NCBI RefSeq assembly: GCF_000208925.1
Contig: NW_001914875.1
Span: forward strand, 1-64,000
DNA length: 64,000 nucleotides
Direction: 5' to 3'
DNA from: Entamoeba histolytica HM-1:IMSS
Taxonomy: Eukaryota > Evosea > Mastigamoebida > Endamoebidae
Position 1 is the first letter of the stretch. Each line of letters opens with the position of its first letter. Shown piece by piece: positions 52,145 through 63,463 of the stretch. Under the pieces are notes generated by a model. It was not told where the DNA came from and did not search any database. It was given only the letters and a program-made list of their open reading frames with translations. Both the position numbers and the translations under genes were made by a program.

Positions 52145-53755
52145 TTAAAGAAGGTTTAATTTAAATATCACAGTAAAGAATGCGATAATAGTCATTAACG
52201 TTAGTCCAACTCCTAATGTTATTAAAGTAACATCCCCAAAAGTTCTTGGTTGATAAAATGTTAATTTGACTTGTTTCCAATTAGACTCCGTCCAAGCATC
52301 TCCAGAAGAACCAACAACCTTATTTTTTGATATATCAATATCTGATCCATAACTACCTAAATATGTAACTGTTCCATTTTTAATTGAAGTATCACATTCT
52401 TCTTTGCATACTCCCATTGTAACAATTCTGTTTAAATAATCATGAATTGCTTTACTTCTAGGTGTTATTTTTGTTTCTCTATATATTGAAGAATATGAAT
52501 TAGAGTTTCCTTGAATAATACCAATAGTTTCATTAAAATAATCACAACTTAAGTCATAAGCTAAACAATGATATAAACGATGATATTTTTCACAGTCATA
52601 TTGAATCTCTAATTCTTTCTGAAGAGTTTCAATATCACTTCTATTAAAAATAATTTGAAGAATTATTTGAGTAATACTTTCAATATTGTCACACAACTCA
52701 GTGATATATGGAAGGTAATCTTGATGAGTACCAATATTTCCTTTATATAATTCTTCATGGTCACTAAGATACATTTTAATACCATTTTTAAATGAACTTA
52801 AAGCACAATGAGGATATTCATTCGTTTTATTGACTATTCTTTTGTGAATATCTTGAGGCACTTGATCTTTACTATAAACAAATAAGCTTCCTTCGGTCAA
52901 ACCAAGTGGGCCAAAATGAATAATATGAGAATAACTATCATTGCTTTTAGAAAATGTTTTTGATCCCATATTACCAAATGTTTCTCCTTCAAAAAATCCA
53001 AAATCTATTCCTTTCTTTGCTCCTTTCATTAGTGGTCTCAATGTCTCTAACACAGAAAGAAGTGTAGCCTCTCCTGAAACAATTTGTTCATGAGCAGGTG
53101 TTGCATCTCTAAAAATACTAACACCGTCAAGTTGTGCAGATAATAATATTGATTCAGAGAGATGATTTTCTACAAGTCGACCAACCAATGATTGACCACC
53201 AATCGGTTGGCACATTCCTCTTCTTAAACATATTTCTGAATCACCATCAGCAAGCATTTCATCTTCAATTTGTAAATACCCATTATTCTGAGTAAAATAT
53301 ACGATACTTGTTGGTGTAAACATTATAGGATAAGTGTATTTTTTCCATGCAACTTCTGATGCATTTGGATTAAAAGAAGACCGATAGTCTTGTGAAACGT
53401 AATGAGTGGAATTAGAATCATAAAATACTACTCCTTGAACTTTTAATTGTTCAAATAAATTTAAGTGGGTACTATCAAGGAGATGATCTGGAACAACTAA
53501 AATGCCATTATAGTCATTTGATTTTTTCCATATTTGAATTTCTTCTTCTGTCGGTAGGTGAATAACTTTTCCATTAATTAGTTTTTTTCTTCCATATGAC
53601 CCAATCATTTTGTCATTATTTAATAACAGATATGCAGTTGTACTATCAATAACATTATTTAATTTATCTTTAACTACATCAAGCCTATTTTTTTTAAGGT
53701 CAATCTTTTCACTGTAACAATAAAAAAGAAAGAATAATAATAACAATTCTATCAT
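52145..53755 (-). CDS. Nicastrin, gamma-secretase subunit
   Basis: Type I membrane protein of 536 aa with a signal peptide (MIELLLLFFLFYCYS), a large lumenal domain and one C-terminal membrane helix (VTLITLGVGLTLMTIIAFFTVIF, ~508-530) followed by KLNLL. Nicastrin landmarks are present: YDSNSTHYVSQDYRSSFNPN, ICLRRGMCQPIGGQSLVG, the aminopeptidase-like core IDFGFFEGETFGNMGSKTF (human FALFQGE..GYIGS) and many N-glycosylation sites. Nicastrin forms the gamma-secretase complex with presenilin, Aph-1 and Pen-2 to cleave membrane proteins. The length is shorter than the human 709 aa, mainly in the lumenal lid. It is convergent with the TLDc-like gene, only 25 bp apart. Confidence 0.86.
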   Translation of the reverse strand: MIELLLLFFLFYCYSEKIDLKKNRLDVVKDKLNNVIDSTTAYLLLNNDKMIGSYGRKKLINGKVIHLPTEEEIQIWKKSNDYNGILVVPDHLLDSTHLNLFEQLKVQGVVFYDSNSTHYVSQDYRSSFNPNASEVAWKKYTYPIMFTPTSIVYFTQNNGYLQIEDEMLADGDSEICLRRGMCQPIGGQSLVGRLVENHLSESILLSAQLDGVSIFRDATPAHEQIVSGEATLLSVLETLRPLMKGAKKGIDFGFFEGETFGNMGSKTFSKSNDSYSHIIHFGPLGLTEGSLFVYSKDQVPQDIHKRIVNKTNEYPHCALSSFKNGIKMYLSDHEELYKGNIGTHQDYLPYITELCDNIESITQIILQIIFNRSDIETLQKELEIQYDCEKYHRLYHCLAYDLSCDYFNETIGIIQGNSNSYSSIYRETKITPRSKAIHDYLNRIVTMGVCKEECDTSIKNGTVTYLGSYGSDIDISKNKVVGSSGDAWTESNWKQVKLTFYQPRTFGDVTLITLGVGLTLMTIIAFFTVIFKLNLL

Positions 53756-53824
53756 TTACTTTTTTAAGTTTTTTATTATTTTTTTTATATTCAAAAACTT
53801 TTTTCATATTAATAAATCAATAGC

Positions 53825-54807
53825 ATAATAGAATTAAACGAAAGAAAGCACGATGTAAAGGAAGTATTTGAATTTGTAAATAATGAATTAAATGATAGAT
53901 ATTTAAATGAATGGAAAGAAAAGAAATGTGGTGAATATATAAGATGTGCAAATGGCACTTTCAATCATAAGAAATTAACAGTAGCAACATGGAGGTCATT
54001 GAACATAAAAAGAAATGCATTCCTCCAAATAGTAAAAATGCAAGAAGGAGTAACTATGACAGGAAATATTAAATCAAAAATACTACAAAATGATGCTTTA
54101 AAATATTGTAAACATTGCCCTAACACAATTGCATCTATTAATCATATATTGTTAGGATGTAATGAAAAAGAATCAAATATTAAAACATGATTATGTTTTT
54201 AAACAAATATTTAAACACATATTAATTACACATTTTAATGAATTTGATTTATTGATTTTAATAATCCTCCTAAATGTATTAATAATGATGAAATGGTAAT
54301 AACTTACAATAAAGATTTATTGATTAGTGACCATTCTTTCCATGCTAGAAGACAAGATATATAATATCAAAATATGAAAGAAAAGAAATGATATATTATA
54401 GATGTTGCTATATGTCAAGATAATAACTTAGAATTAAATTACATTCATAAAATAAATAAGTACAAAGAATTACAAGAGAAAATAAGAAACAATAGAGAAT
54501 TAATATATGTAGAAATAATATCTGTTATATTATCAATAAATGGATTAATACATAAAGAATCAGTAAGAAGATTAAAATCAATACAATTAAACTTAGACTT
54601 TTCCAAAATCATATAAACAATAATTATAAAATGTATGAAAGACTTAATGTTTTATACATTCAATTCTGGCAGCACATTAGAAGAAGAACAATCTAATGCG
54701 AGCATGCTAGAAATGAACTCTATTACACCAATAGAGCATATTGCAGAAACTGAAATAAACACTTCTCAGTATGAAGAAAATCCAATAATGGATATATCTA
54801 ATAATTG
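53825..54807 (+). mobile_element. Family A LINE, 5'-truncated and defective
   Basis: This is the last ~1 kb of a family A LINE: an endonuclease region with YCKHCPNTIASINHILLGC, a partial frame at 53999-54190 (63 aa), then the PD-containing region (ARRQDI where the other copy has GRRPDI) and IDVAICQD, and the tail SGSTLEEEQSNASMLEMN. The homology with 12075-13420 is continuous. Both copies have the same frameshift after the GCNEKE segment and the same TGA before IIDVA. The left edge is abrupt at about 53825 next to AT-rich spacer; on the right it abuts the inverted LINE fragment. Confidence 0.85.
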
Positions 54808-54814
54808 ACACTTT

Positions 54815-55136
54815 CATTAAACTTATTCTTTAGTTTTTTCCATTATCTTTTTCTTTTTAATTGAATATACTTCTTGAAGAATATCATACTATCTTTTTCT
54901 TTTACCTTCTTACTTCTTGAATATTTCTTCATACTCTCCTTTTTCCATTCGCTTATTATTCTTTTTATTCTTTCTTGTATCTCTTTTATTGTTAGCCATT
55001 TGTATTTGTTATTTGTGTAATCTTTATTGTTATTGTATTTACCTTGTTTTTTATTTGTATTTATTTGCGTCTTTCTCTTCTAAACCAATTTTCCTTTCAT
55101 TTCATTTATTATTATTGTTGTATGTATTCTTGATAT
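54815..55136 (-). mobile_element. 5' part of an older family B LINE, left piece (interrupted)
   Basis: On the minus strand this resembles the ORF1 start region of the family B LINE (about 55270-55600), with many differences. It continues on the other side of the inserted LINE at 59942, so the two pieces were one element before insertion. It faces the full LINE head to head, giving inverted arms of about 280 bp within 54815-55600. Confidence 0.85.
55116..55136. repeat. Target-site duplication of LINE copy 2, left
   Basis: TGTTGTATGTATTCTTGATA plus T (21 bp), repeated exactly at 59921-59941. Confidence 0.9.
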
Positions 55137-55150
55137 AAGATCCTTTTCCA

Positions 55151-56647
55151 ATGCAGGAAATACAACAAATTTTAATGCCATGGCTATTGTGTAAAACCTT
55201 AGAGTCTTGTAAAGAAAAGCAAACAAGACATAGAAATTCAATGTCATACAATAAAAAAAGAAATGTCAATAGCAATAAATGGCATAACAATTATAATAAT
55301 AAAGGTAAACGAAATACTAAGGAAAAAGGGTTTAGAAGACGAAAGACACAAAGAAAAACAAATAAAAAACAAGATAAATACAATAACAATAAAAATTACA
55401 CAAATAACAAATACAAATGGCTAACAATAAAAGAGATACAAGAAAGAATAAAAAGAATAACAAGTGAATGGAAAGAAGGAGAATACGAAGAAATACTCAA
55501 AAAATATGAAGGTAAGAAGAAAAAATGGTATGATATCCTCCAAGAAGTATATTCAAATAAAAAGAAAAAGATAATGGAAAAAACTAAAGAAGAGTTTAAA
55601 GAAAAAACAAAAGATTGGGAAGAAAAAGACATTAAGGCTATAGAAGCAGAAATTAAAAACAAAAACCCAATTAAAGAAATGAATGATAGATGTAAAATAG
55701 CAAGAATAATAAATGAAACAGAAAGTATAAAGAAAATACAAGAAGAAACAAAAAATAAAGAAGAAAAGATAGAAGAAGAAAAAGAAAAAGAAGAAATAAT
55801 TGCTCTGAAAAATCAAATTACTGAATTAAAAGAAAAAGTTAAAGAATTAAGTATGAAAAAAATGGAAGAAGAACAAGCCATCTCAGAAGAAATGATGAGA
55901 AAAGCAAAAGAAATAGTTATGAAAGAATTTGAAGAAGAAATTACAGAAATGAAAACACAAATTAAAAAGATTCAAACGAATTATGAAGAAATGAAGAAAG
56001 AAAATGAAAAACTCGAAGAAGAAAACTTAAAACTACAAGGAAAAATAAACGAGATAGAAGGAAAGAAAATCACAGAAGTAAATAATAAAGAAGAAAAAAT
56101 CCGAAGTATCCAAGCTAATAAAAAGAAGATTGAAAAAGAAAATGAAGAAATGAAAGAAGAAATTGAAAAGTTGAAAAAGAGAAACAAAACGCTAGAACAA
56201 AATGCAAACACACTAGAAAAGAAAATTGAAATGATAAAGGAAAATACTAAAGAATTAAAGAAAGAAATAAGAGATAAAGAAAAACAAATCTCTGAATATC
56301 AAGAAATTGCAATTAAAAACCAAGAAATTGCAGAAATAACAAGAGAAGAATTAGACAACACACAAAAAGAAAATGAAGCACAAAAACAAATAATATCAAA
56401 ACAACAAGATGATATTGAAAATTTTATTTCACAGAAGGAATTAGAGAAGAAGAAAACGATGACACTTGTGATAAATACACAACCAGTACTGAGGAAAACA
56501 TCATCAAGAACGATGGAGATGAACGAAACTACTCCTATGAAAAAGACAGTAGTGGAAATCGAAGAGAAAAGCAAAGCACTGATTGTCAAAAAACAAGAGA
56601 TGATAATCAGACAAGAAATACAACAAAACAAACAAATAGAATTCTAA
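55151..56647 (+). CDS. LINE ORF1 protein (RNA-binding coiled coil), intact
   Basis: Intact 498-aa frame. The N-terminal ~110 residues are strongly basic and Asn/Lys/Arg-rich (KQTRHRNSMSYNKKRNVNSN), a likely nucleic-acid-binding part; ~110-450 is nearly continuous Lys/Glu coiled coil with repeated heptads (for example KELKKEIRDKEKQISEYQEI), and the last ~50 residues are more mixed (TMTLVINTQPVLRK). There is no zinc knuckle. The protein would bind LINE or SINE RNA. It is the only intact retrotransposon protein in the window and overlaps no host gene. ORF2 starts 8 nt after its stop. Confidence 0.92.
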   Translation: MQEIQQILMPWLLCKTLESCKEKQTRHRNSMSYNKKRNVNSNKWHNNYNNKGKRNTKEKGFRRRKTQRKTNKKQDKYNNNKNYTNNKYKWLTIKEIQERIKRITSEWKEGEYEEILKKYEGKKKKWYDILQEVYSNKKKKIMEKTKEEFKEKTKDWEEKDIKAIEAEIKNKNPIKEMNDRCKIARIINETESIKKIQEETKNKEEKIEEEKEKEEIIALKNQITELKEKVKELSMKKMEEEQAISEEMMRKAKEIVMKEFEEEITEMKTQIKKIQTNYEEMKKENEKLEEENLKLQGKINEIEGKKITEVNNKEEKIRSIQANKKKIEKENEEMKEEIEKLKKRNKTLEQNANTLEKKIEMIKENTKELKKEIRDKEKQISEYQEIAIKNQEIAEITREELDNTQKENEAQKQIISKQQDDIENFISQKELEKKKTMTLVINTQPVLRKTSSRTMEMNETTPMKKTVVEIEEKSKALIVKKQEMIIRQEIQQNKQIEF

Positions 56648-56655
56648 TTGAAGTG

Positions 56656-59600
56656 ATGTATTGTTTTGCAATTAATTGGTTGAATAAGAAATTATATAAG
56701 AAATTAAGATGGGAACAAATTGAAAGTATAATAAAAATGATAAACATCAATGTCAATAATGAAAATGAATATATTAAATATATTAAAATGTCACATAAAA
56801 TAAAAGAAAGTACTAAACAATACATTAAAATGAAAGTAAATGATATAATAGAAGGAAGAGTAGAGTGTAATTCAATAATAAAAAACATCATATTAAAGAA
56901 TAACTCTACAGAAATTGATGAAGAATACCTTAACACTCTCATCAATAAAGTAAAAGAAATGAAAGTAGAAAAATGTTCAAACATTAATTACTACTTTCAA
57001 AGAAAAGAAGCTGACCGATTAATAATGGAAATTAATAATAGATGGGTATTGTCAGGAAGCAGAATGCAGGATCTGCAAGATGATATGAAGAGGATTTCAA
57101 TGGTTATGCACCTCTATCTCCAAAATAAAATAATAAGAGATAAATTTGATGAAATAAAAGAAATCCTAAAGAAAATTAATAGACTAGAAGATTTGGTCAA
57201 GGGAAGAAAATGGTACAGAATAAAGTGCATCATGAAATTAAAAGAAAATGATGAAGAATGAATAAAAGTTAAAGCACTAGAAAGAATAAAGTACCTAAAA
57301 TATATGATGACAATAATAAAAGAAAGAATTAAATTTAATAAAAATGAAATAGTCAGAATCAATACAAATAAAATCATGTTTGATTCTAACAAGAAAATTA
57401 GAATAAGGAAGAAACAAAAAATGAAATATACCCAAATAACGATATTACTTTAGAATAATGGAAATCGTTATATGAAACACAGGTGAGATTAAATAAAGAG
57501 AATTGGAAAATAAAACAAATCACCTCATGGAATGAAAGATATAGAAATTATGATAATGTCATTATAACAATAAATGAATTAAATTTAAGTATAATGAAAA
57601 TAAGTAACTGGAAAGCACCAGGAATAGACACTATATATGGGTATTATTGGAAAAGGATGTCATCATCAAGAGAAGCCATTCTTAGTATCTTTAATGAATG
57701 GTTGAACTTCCCTGAAAACATCCCATTAGACATGGTAAGTGGAAGAACTTTATTAATCCACAAAGTGATAGGAACGACGTCACTAATTATCGTCATATCA
57801 GTTGTACAAATGTAATTATGAAAGTATTTACCTCCATATTAAAAGAAAAGATTAACAGAAGACTTAACATGAATTGTGAATCATTTAAAATTAGTAGAAA
57901 TCAATTGGGATGTAAGTTACAATCTTTAGCTGCTAAAGAATGAATAATTAATAGTTATATGATGAAGCAGCAGAAAGAAGAAAAATACCCAAAATATGTG
58001 GAGTCATATTATGACATTAAGAAAGCATATGACACAGTAAACCACGAATAGGTAATTGAATCATTAAAGTATTTTAATTATGAGTGTGTCATCATTGACA
58101 TTATTGAAAGTATGATGACTAGATGGAAGATATTCATCGGCTATAAATATAATGAATATCTAGGATGTATTAAATTAAATAGATGAATTTTACAAGGTGA
58201 TTCCTTATCCCCTCTACTCCTCATCATTCAGATGAATATAATTTCTCAAATCATCGAAGAGAAATTCCCAAAAGCAAATCATACATTATATATGGATGAT
58301 TTGAGAATAATGACAGAAAGTAGTGAAGAAATGGGAATAATCCACAACGAAATTAAGGAAATAATAAGTGGAATAGGGATGGAAATGAATGAGAAAAAGT
58401 CAGGAATGGTATTAAAAAACATTAAGAAAATACCAAATGGAATGCAAAACATCCCCGTAGTTGAAGGTGAGGACTTGTATAAATACTTAGGAATATGGCA
58501 GTCCGACGAAATTGATGACACCTTCAATTGTAAAACCATCAAAGAAAAATGAATCAAAAGATGGAAGAAATAAACACTGATGAAAGTAGTAATAGAAGAT
58601 ATATTACTAGAATAAACACTGAAGTAATCAATATCTTCAGATATTCAGCATCAGTTGTAAATTGGAAAATAACTGACCTAGACAAAATTAATTTAGAGAT
58701 AAGAAAATATTTAAGAAAGGCAAAATACATTGGTGAAACTCCAAAGATAGGTTATATGTCCCTCTAGAAGAAATGGGTGAATGATTAATAAATATAAGTG
58801 ACGAATATGTTATTGAAATAATTAGAACAGTGATGTACTACTGTACCAGAGAAAGTGAAATAGGAAATAACATATTAGAGAGATGGTACAGTAAGAAATG
58901 AATATTGAATAGAATTAAAAAACAATAATTCATAAAATCCCAGAAACAAAAATAGAAGAAATAATAAATGAAGGGATAGAAAAGAAAAAAGAAAAAGAAG
59001 TAGTAGTAGAAATAAAGAAATTATTGACCGACCAATACATCAAAAAATGGAAGTGTCATCAAATTAGTGGATATTTTAGAAGATGGTTCGAGTCAAAAGG
59101 AGTAGATAAAACTACTACAGTGAAAGCATGGAAGTCCATCAATATTAAGAAAAATGCATTTCTACAATTAACTAAAATGCAAGATGGTGCAATATTTTGT
59201 GGGTATAAGAAAGCAAAAATAATGAAAAATGAAAGATTGAAATACTCAACACTTTGTAAAGACAAGATAGCTACAGTAGAGCACATTCTACTATCTTGTA
59301 TTGGTCATAATAATTCACAAATGGAAAAACATGACAATATATGCATTATAATATTGATTAATAAGAAAATATACAGGAAATATTCAATATAAAACCTCCA
59401 TATGAAATAGTGTTCAAATATAAAGACATTACTATGATATTGAACAAACAAATAATGCATAAAAGTAAATGACAATACCACAAAATACCATATATATGTA
59501 ATAGATAAAAAGAACAAAACTAATCTAATATTTGATATGACTATTGTGGCTGATCACAATATTAATTGAGTCTATTGGAAGAAAAGAAATATGTATAAGG

Positions 59601-59902
59601 AATTAAAGAATAGGCTAATGAAAATAGAAAAATTAAAAGATGTCAGAATAATTCCAGTAGTAATCTCAATTAATGGATTAATGAATAAAGAAAGTAATAA
59701 ATTAATTAAAGAATTAAAAATTGAAATTGACATCGAAAAAGAAGTAAAAAACCTTGTAATAAAAAACATGATGGATGTCATGGAATACTGCTTCAATCAC
59801 AATCAAACATACTCGATATAGCTGTTAGAAGAAGAAGACGAAGGGACGGGATTAGTCTCCCCTGAGCCAGGAAGAATAGAATCTATTTCTATTAATACTT
59901 AA
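56656..59902 (+). pseudogene. LINE ORF2 (reverse transcriptase and endonuclease), broken
   Basis: ORF2 of the full-length LINE. The first 200 codons are open (56656-57261), and after that TGA, TAG and frameshifts interrupt it. RT pieces are YDIKKAYDTVNHE (about 58010-58050), LQGDSLSPLL (about 58190) and YMDDLRI (about 58290). The endonuclease region has a Cys/His cluster (ESKGVDKTTTVK ... STLCKDKIATVEHILLSC, about 59100-59300) and FDMTIVADHN (about 59532-59560). The C-terminus ends ISINT at 59902. At least six lesions are shared with the copy at 4319-7554, others are private. Protein for mobility must have come from another copy. Confidence 0.9.
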
Positions 59903-59920
59903 TTAATTGATTTTATTTTA

Positions 59921-59941
59921 TGTTGTATGTATTCTTGATAT
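59921..59941. repeat. Target-site duplication of LINE copy 2, right
   Basis: Exact 21-bp copy of 55116-55136. Confidence 0.9.
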
Positions 59942-59998
59942 TGACATTCTTTCTTTGTATGTTAAATTCGTATGTCTTGTTTGCTTTTCTTTACAATA
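59942..59998 (-). mobile_element. 5' part of an older family B LINE, right piece
   Basis: Continuation of the fragment at 54815-55136. On the minus strand GTAAAGAAAAGCAAACAAGA matches the LINE at 55209-55228. It ends abruptly at about 59998, so the first ~70 bp of the old element are missing. Confidence 0.75.
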
Positions 59999-60026
59999 CA
60001 AATTGTTATTTCTCAATAACAATTTG
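59999..60026. repeat. Perfect 12-bp hairpin
   Basis: CAAATTGTTATT, a TCTC loop, then AATAACAATTTG. It lies at the 5' end of the old LINE fragment. It could be a terminator-like or purely incidental structure. Confidence 0.6.
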
Positions 60027-60983
60027 TTAAACAGTTATTATATTTCCTGAATTGGAAAAGGAATTTTGAAGTTCAAATTGAAATAAAATAAAGAATGAAT
60101 GAGATTAGAATAGGATGAAATAATGATAGTATCAAAGTATTTTGAGATTATGTTAATAGTTTTTATTAATTTAGAAATATGAATTAAACAATTTCAAGAG
60201 AGTTTGGAATAATATCATTTAATCCAATTCCTTTGAATCATTATTCAAGAATCTTATTTGATAATATTGAATCATTTCATGTTTATAATAAAAACAATAT
60301 AATATTTGAAGATGGAGAAATAAATAAAAAAATAATATAGTATGAAATAGAATGTTCAACATATTTAAAAAAGAAGAATAGAGTAGATGTGAAAATATAG
60401 AAATACAAAATATGATAGAATATTGAAACATAATATCAATAGAAGTTAAATCAAATGAAATTGACTTGTTTTGCATATTATTATTCTTTAATAAATACTC
60501 TATCAACAATTAATAAAATAGAAAATCATTGTTTTTATGAGAAATTTTCACCTTCATCTCTTAATCTTTCAATAACAATAAAGTCAGTTGAAAAAGAATA
60601 TTTCTTTGTCTATTCTTCCAAACTAAAAAAGGATAAAAAAATTTCATAAGTGTTTTTAAATAAATAAAAATTTTTGTTATTCAATTTTTTGTTAATTTAG
60701 TAAAAATTGTTTAAAATTACACCATATCATCTATAATATGTTTGAGTAAATCAATGGTTCTTCTTCACAAATTATTCCAAATAATATAATGTTTTTGTTT
60801 TGTTACTTTTTCTGTTAATGAACATATAAAGTCATATACTTTAAAATAGAATTTAAACAAGTCTTTTATGTTGAACCAGAAATAAATGGAGTTACTATTA
60901 TAATAATAATGGAAGTAATTCTTTTATTATCGTCTTTATACATAAAAAAGAAAGAACTAAAACTCCAAAAAACTAAAATAACA
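60027..60983. other. AT-rich region with decayed coding-like sequence
   Basis: A plus-strand 64-aa frame at 60455-60649 reads with reasonable composition (ENHCFYEKFSPSSLNLSITI), and the 250 bases before it read partly as protein but with many stops. It may be the end of a dead gene. I could not link the pieces by splice sites. The last ~100 bases would hold the promoter of the gene at 60984. Confidence 0.35.
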
Positions 60984-61860
60984 ATGTTAAAGTTAATTCC
61001 ATTAGGAACATCAGCTGGACAATCCACTATATATCGAAATGTTTGAATTATTTTAAATAAATAAATTAACTAACTTAATGAACATTAGACAACATCAAAT
61101 TTAATAGAAATGCAAAATGGTAGATTTATCTTAATTGATTGTGGAGATGTTTGTCCTTAACAAAGATTATAAGTTTGAGAAAAATGAAACTAATAAATTC
61201 AAGGGAATATTAAACACAATAATCAAACTAGGTATTAATGTTAAACGTATAGAATTAGTATTAATCACTCACCTTCATTCAGACCATGTATCTGGAATTA
61301 TTGCTTTGTTATTTAATTGGATATTAAACGACTGTGATGTATATTTACCTGAAGGAGGAGATGATTTGATAGAAACATTTAAACGAATATCAAAGTCATC
61401 AATTAATGAGAGTATAAGAATACACCAAATACCAAAAGGAGATCATGATAAAATAATTACATTATCATCTGGTGTATCTGTAGGTTGTATAGAAATTCCA
61501 CATGAAATTGAAAGTCATGGATTTGTTTTTAAAGACCAAAGAGGTTTAGTAGTTTGCGTATTAGGTGATACAAGTGGAAGAAATTTGAATTTCCTATATA
61601 AAGTACATGTTTTAGTTCATGAATGTACATTTGGAAGTAGTTCTGAAATCAAATGGGGTCATTCTAATTGTAAGATAGCTGCTCAATGTGCAGAAAGTGT
61701 TTATGCTGACTATCTGTTACTCAACCATTTTTCTGTTAGATTCAAACACCCACAACAATTCGTAAATATTGAACAACAAACATCCCAACTTACTGAAGCA
61801 GAAGTCATAATTTTGAATGACTTTGAAACTTTTGATTTAAGTTCAGTACCAGTTAATTGA
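60984..61860 (+). CDS. Metallo-beta-lactamase-fold protein, RNase Z-like
   Basis: Three exons, 60984-61040, 61089-61148 and 61204-61860, with introns of 48 and 55 nt (GTTTGA...TTAG; GTTTGT...CAAG), give 257 aa. All joins are in phase 0. The start reads LKLIPLGTSAGQSTIYRN|TTSNLIEM and IDCGD|GILN, as in tRNase Z (LGT.A..PT..RN...). The zinc motif THLHSDHVSG is complete, and further ligands are in VLGDTSGR and LLLNHFSVRFK. The protein has the short (ELAC1-type) size, slightly below the usual ~300 aa, and a flexible-arm region appears reduced. RNase Z cuts the 3' trailer off pre-tRNA; another MBL nuclease or esterase role is possible. Unspliced frames would miss the first two exons. Confidence 0.8.
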
Positions 61861-63014
61861 AATATTAATTGGAGTATATTTTTATTAAAATCCTATTAAT
61901 TTCATTAAAATAATTAATTGCTGAAACAAGTTTATTTATAATTAACATTACTTGTTATAATTATTTGTAAAATTAAAAAATAAAAGATCTTATGCTAATT
62001 ATTTCTAAAACTTGTTGAAATACTTGAAGTCATAAAAAAGTAACTTCGTTTTATTTTAAATTTGTTTTATAAACTCGTTGTTTGTTTTAATTTATTAGAA
62101 TAAACTACAAAAATGGTATATGTAGTATGAAGAAGTTTTACTAGAACAACGACTCAACAGAATATCTAAATTATCTAGTTTCATGAAAATGGATTTCATT
62201 TTAGAAGAACAAGACTAAACCTTTCATTAAACAAATGAATAATGCAGTTAGAATTTTTTGCTATGACTAAATAAAACTACCATTAATAACATATGAATCA
62301 ATGTAGATAAAAATAATAGTAAATACAACTGTTATTGGCATAATTAATAAAGGCAATATATTCAATTAATAAAAAGAAAACTACATAAAAGTCCTTTCTA
62401 TTATGTGTCATTTTCACAAATAGAATTATAAACAACAAAACAATCTTTTGTTTTAATTATTAAATAAGAAAAATAATTAACATAAATTAAACACAAACAC
62501 CTTCTGTGTTGAGTATAACGGTTTAAAATTACCATCTCAAAATATTGAAAAGCTAATATATCAGAAATAAAAATGACTTAATATTTTAAATGAATTTTTA
62601 TATGATTTTAAGTTAGTTTATTAATACAAATAGTAAAATAATTATAATTAAAATAATCTTAATAATGAAAGAAGAAAAAAATAGAAATAAAAACAACTTA
62701 AAAACAATAAGTTAATATATCATAATAACAAATCAAATCACATCGCATTTTTATGATCTATTTTGAAATACAACTAATAATAACTATTATCTAATGAACA
62801 ATATCACCCTATTCTTAACCAAATCCTCCAAACAAAAAAATCTTTAATTTTATAATGAAAAAACTTGAATCTGACAAAACCCATCACCTAAGATAATAAA
62901 AATAGAACCAATAATAAAATTATAAGAAAAAATATTATTTATTAAACTATAACGTGGCATGACACGGAGATTGAGTAAATTTACAAGAAAGATTGAATCT
63001 TAACAAAATCATTC
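61861..63014. other. AT-rich intergenic region
   Basis: 1.15 kb without a supported gene. The GC-rich CGTGGCATGACACGGAG motif at about 62953-62969 stands out near its right end (see findings). Confidence 0.5.
62953..62969. promoter_or_regulatory. GC-rich quasi-palindromic motif before the gene at 63015
   Basis: CGTGGCATGACACGGAG lies 46 bp before the ATG. It contains the inverted form of the motif in front of the cyclophilin gene and is followed by the same CGGAG. Confidence 0.3.
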
Positions 63015-63359
63015 ATGAATAACATGCATAACTCCCAATCAAATTCTAACATCAACTTTAATGAGCTTAAACGAAGGTATTGTCAATACAAACCCCAAAT
63101 GAGAAAAATGAATGAGGAGTTTAATTACTCTATGAATTTAAAAAGAAGAATAGACAGTTCATTATTTTCGTGGAAGCACCCAACAACAGATAGAAACGAT
63201 GAACAAGTTAATGACTCTTATTCATGTAGTAATGAGTCTAATGAAAAAGCATTAATATTATATGAAGACCCATTAAAAATAATAAATGATACACTCATAA
63301 CGAAACAAAATAATTGTTCTGTTCCTATGAGCAATGAAATTTTTATGGAACTATGTTAG
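63015..63359 (+). CDS. Hypothetical protein, 114 aa
   Basis: I do not recognise it. The 114-aa frame is polar, Asn/Ser-rich at the start (NNMHNSQSNSNINFNELKRR) and basic in the middle (MNLKRRIDSSLFSWKHP), with an acidic tail (ALILYEDPLKIINDTL). No signal peptide or membrane segment is present. The in-frame ATG, a tight GC-rich element upstream and a polar composition unlike AT-spacer translations support a gene. It is convergent with the gene at 63464, 104 bp away. Confidence 0.6.
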   Translation: MNNMHNSQSNSNINFNELKRRYCQYKPQMRKMNEEFNYSMNLKRRIDSSLFSWKHPTTDRNDEQVNDSYSCSNESNEKALILYEDPLKIINDTLITKQNNCSVPMSNEIFMELC

Positions 63360-63463
63360 TTCCAAAGCATTATTTTATTTATATTTGACTGAATTGAATT
63401 GATTGTTTTTTATTTGTTTTCTTTGTTTTACATTTCAATAAAGAACCATTTTAAAAGAGTAAA

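Larger units (their letters stand above)
55137..59920 (+). mobile_element. Family B non-LTR retrotransposon, copy 2, full length
   Basis: A 4784-bp LINE between exact 21-bp direct repeats. Its 5' leader is only 14 nt before the ORF1 start; the end has no poly(A) but the TTAATTAATTGATTTTATTTTA type of tail. ORF1 is intact, whereas ORF2 is broken. The size, two-ORF plan and R4-like endonuclease suit the EhLINE group. The target was an older LINE fragment in the opposite direction. The exact duplications suggest a younger insertion than copy 1. Confidence 0.95.

Noticed and set aside
53825..55136. Twin-priming (5' inversion) as the source of the adjacent plus 3' fragment and minus 5' fragment
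   Set aside because: The two pieces belong to different LINE families, and the inverted piece lies beyond the 3' end, opposite to the twin-priming arrangement.
55396..56984. Several minus-strand frames of 76-125 aa inside the LINE
   Set aside because: Ser/Phe-rich antisense translations of the Lys/Glu-rich ORF1 and of ORF2.
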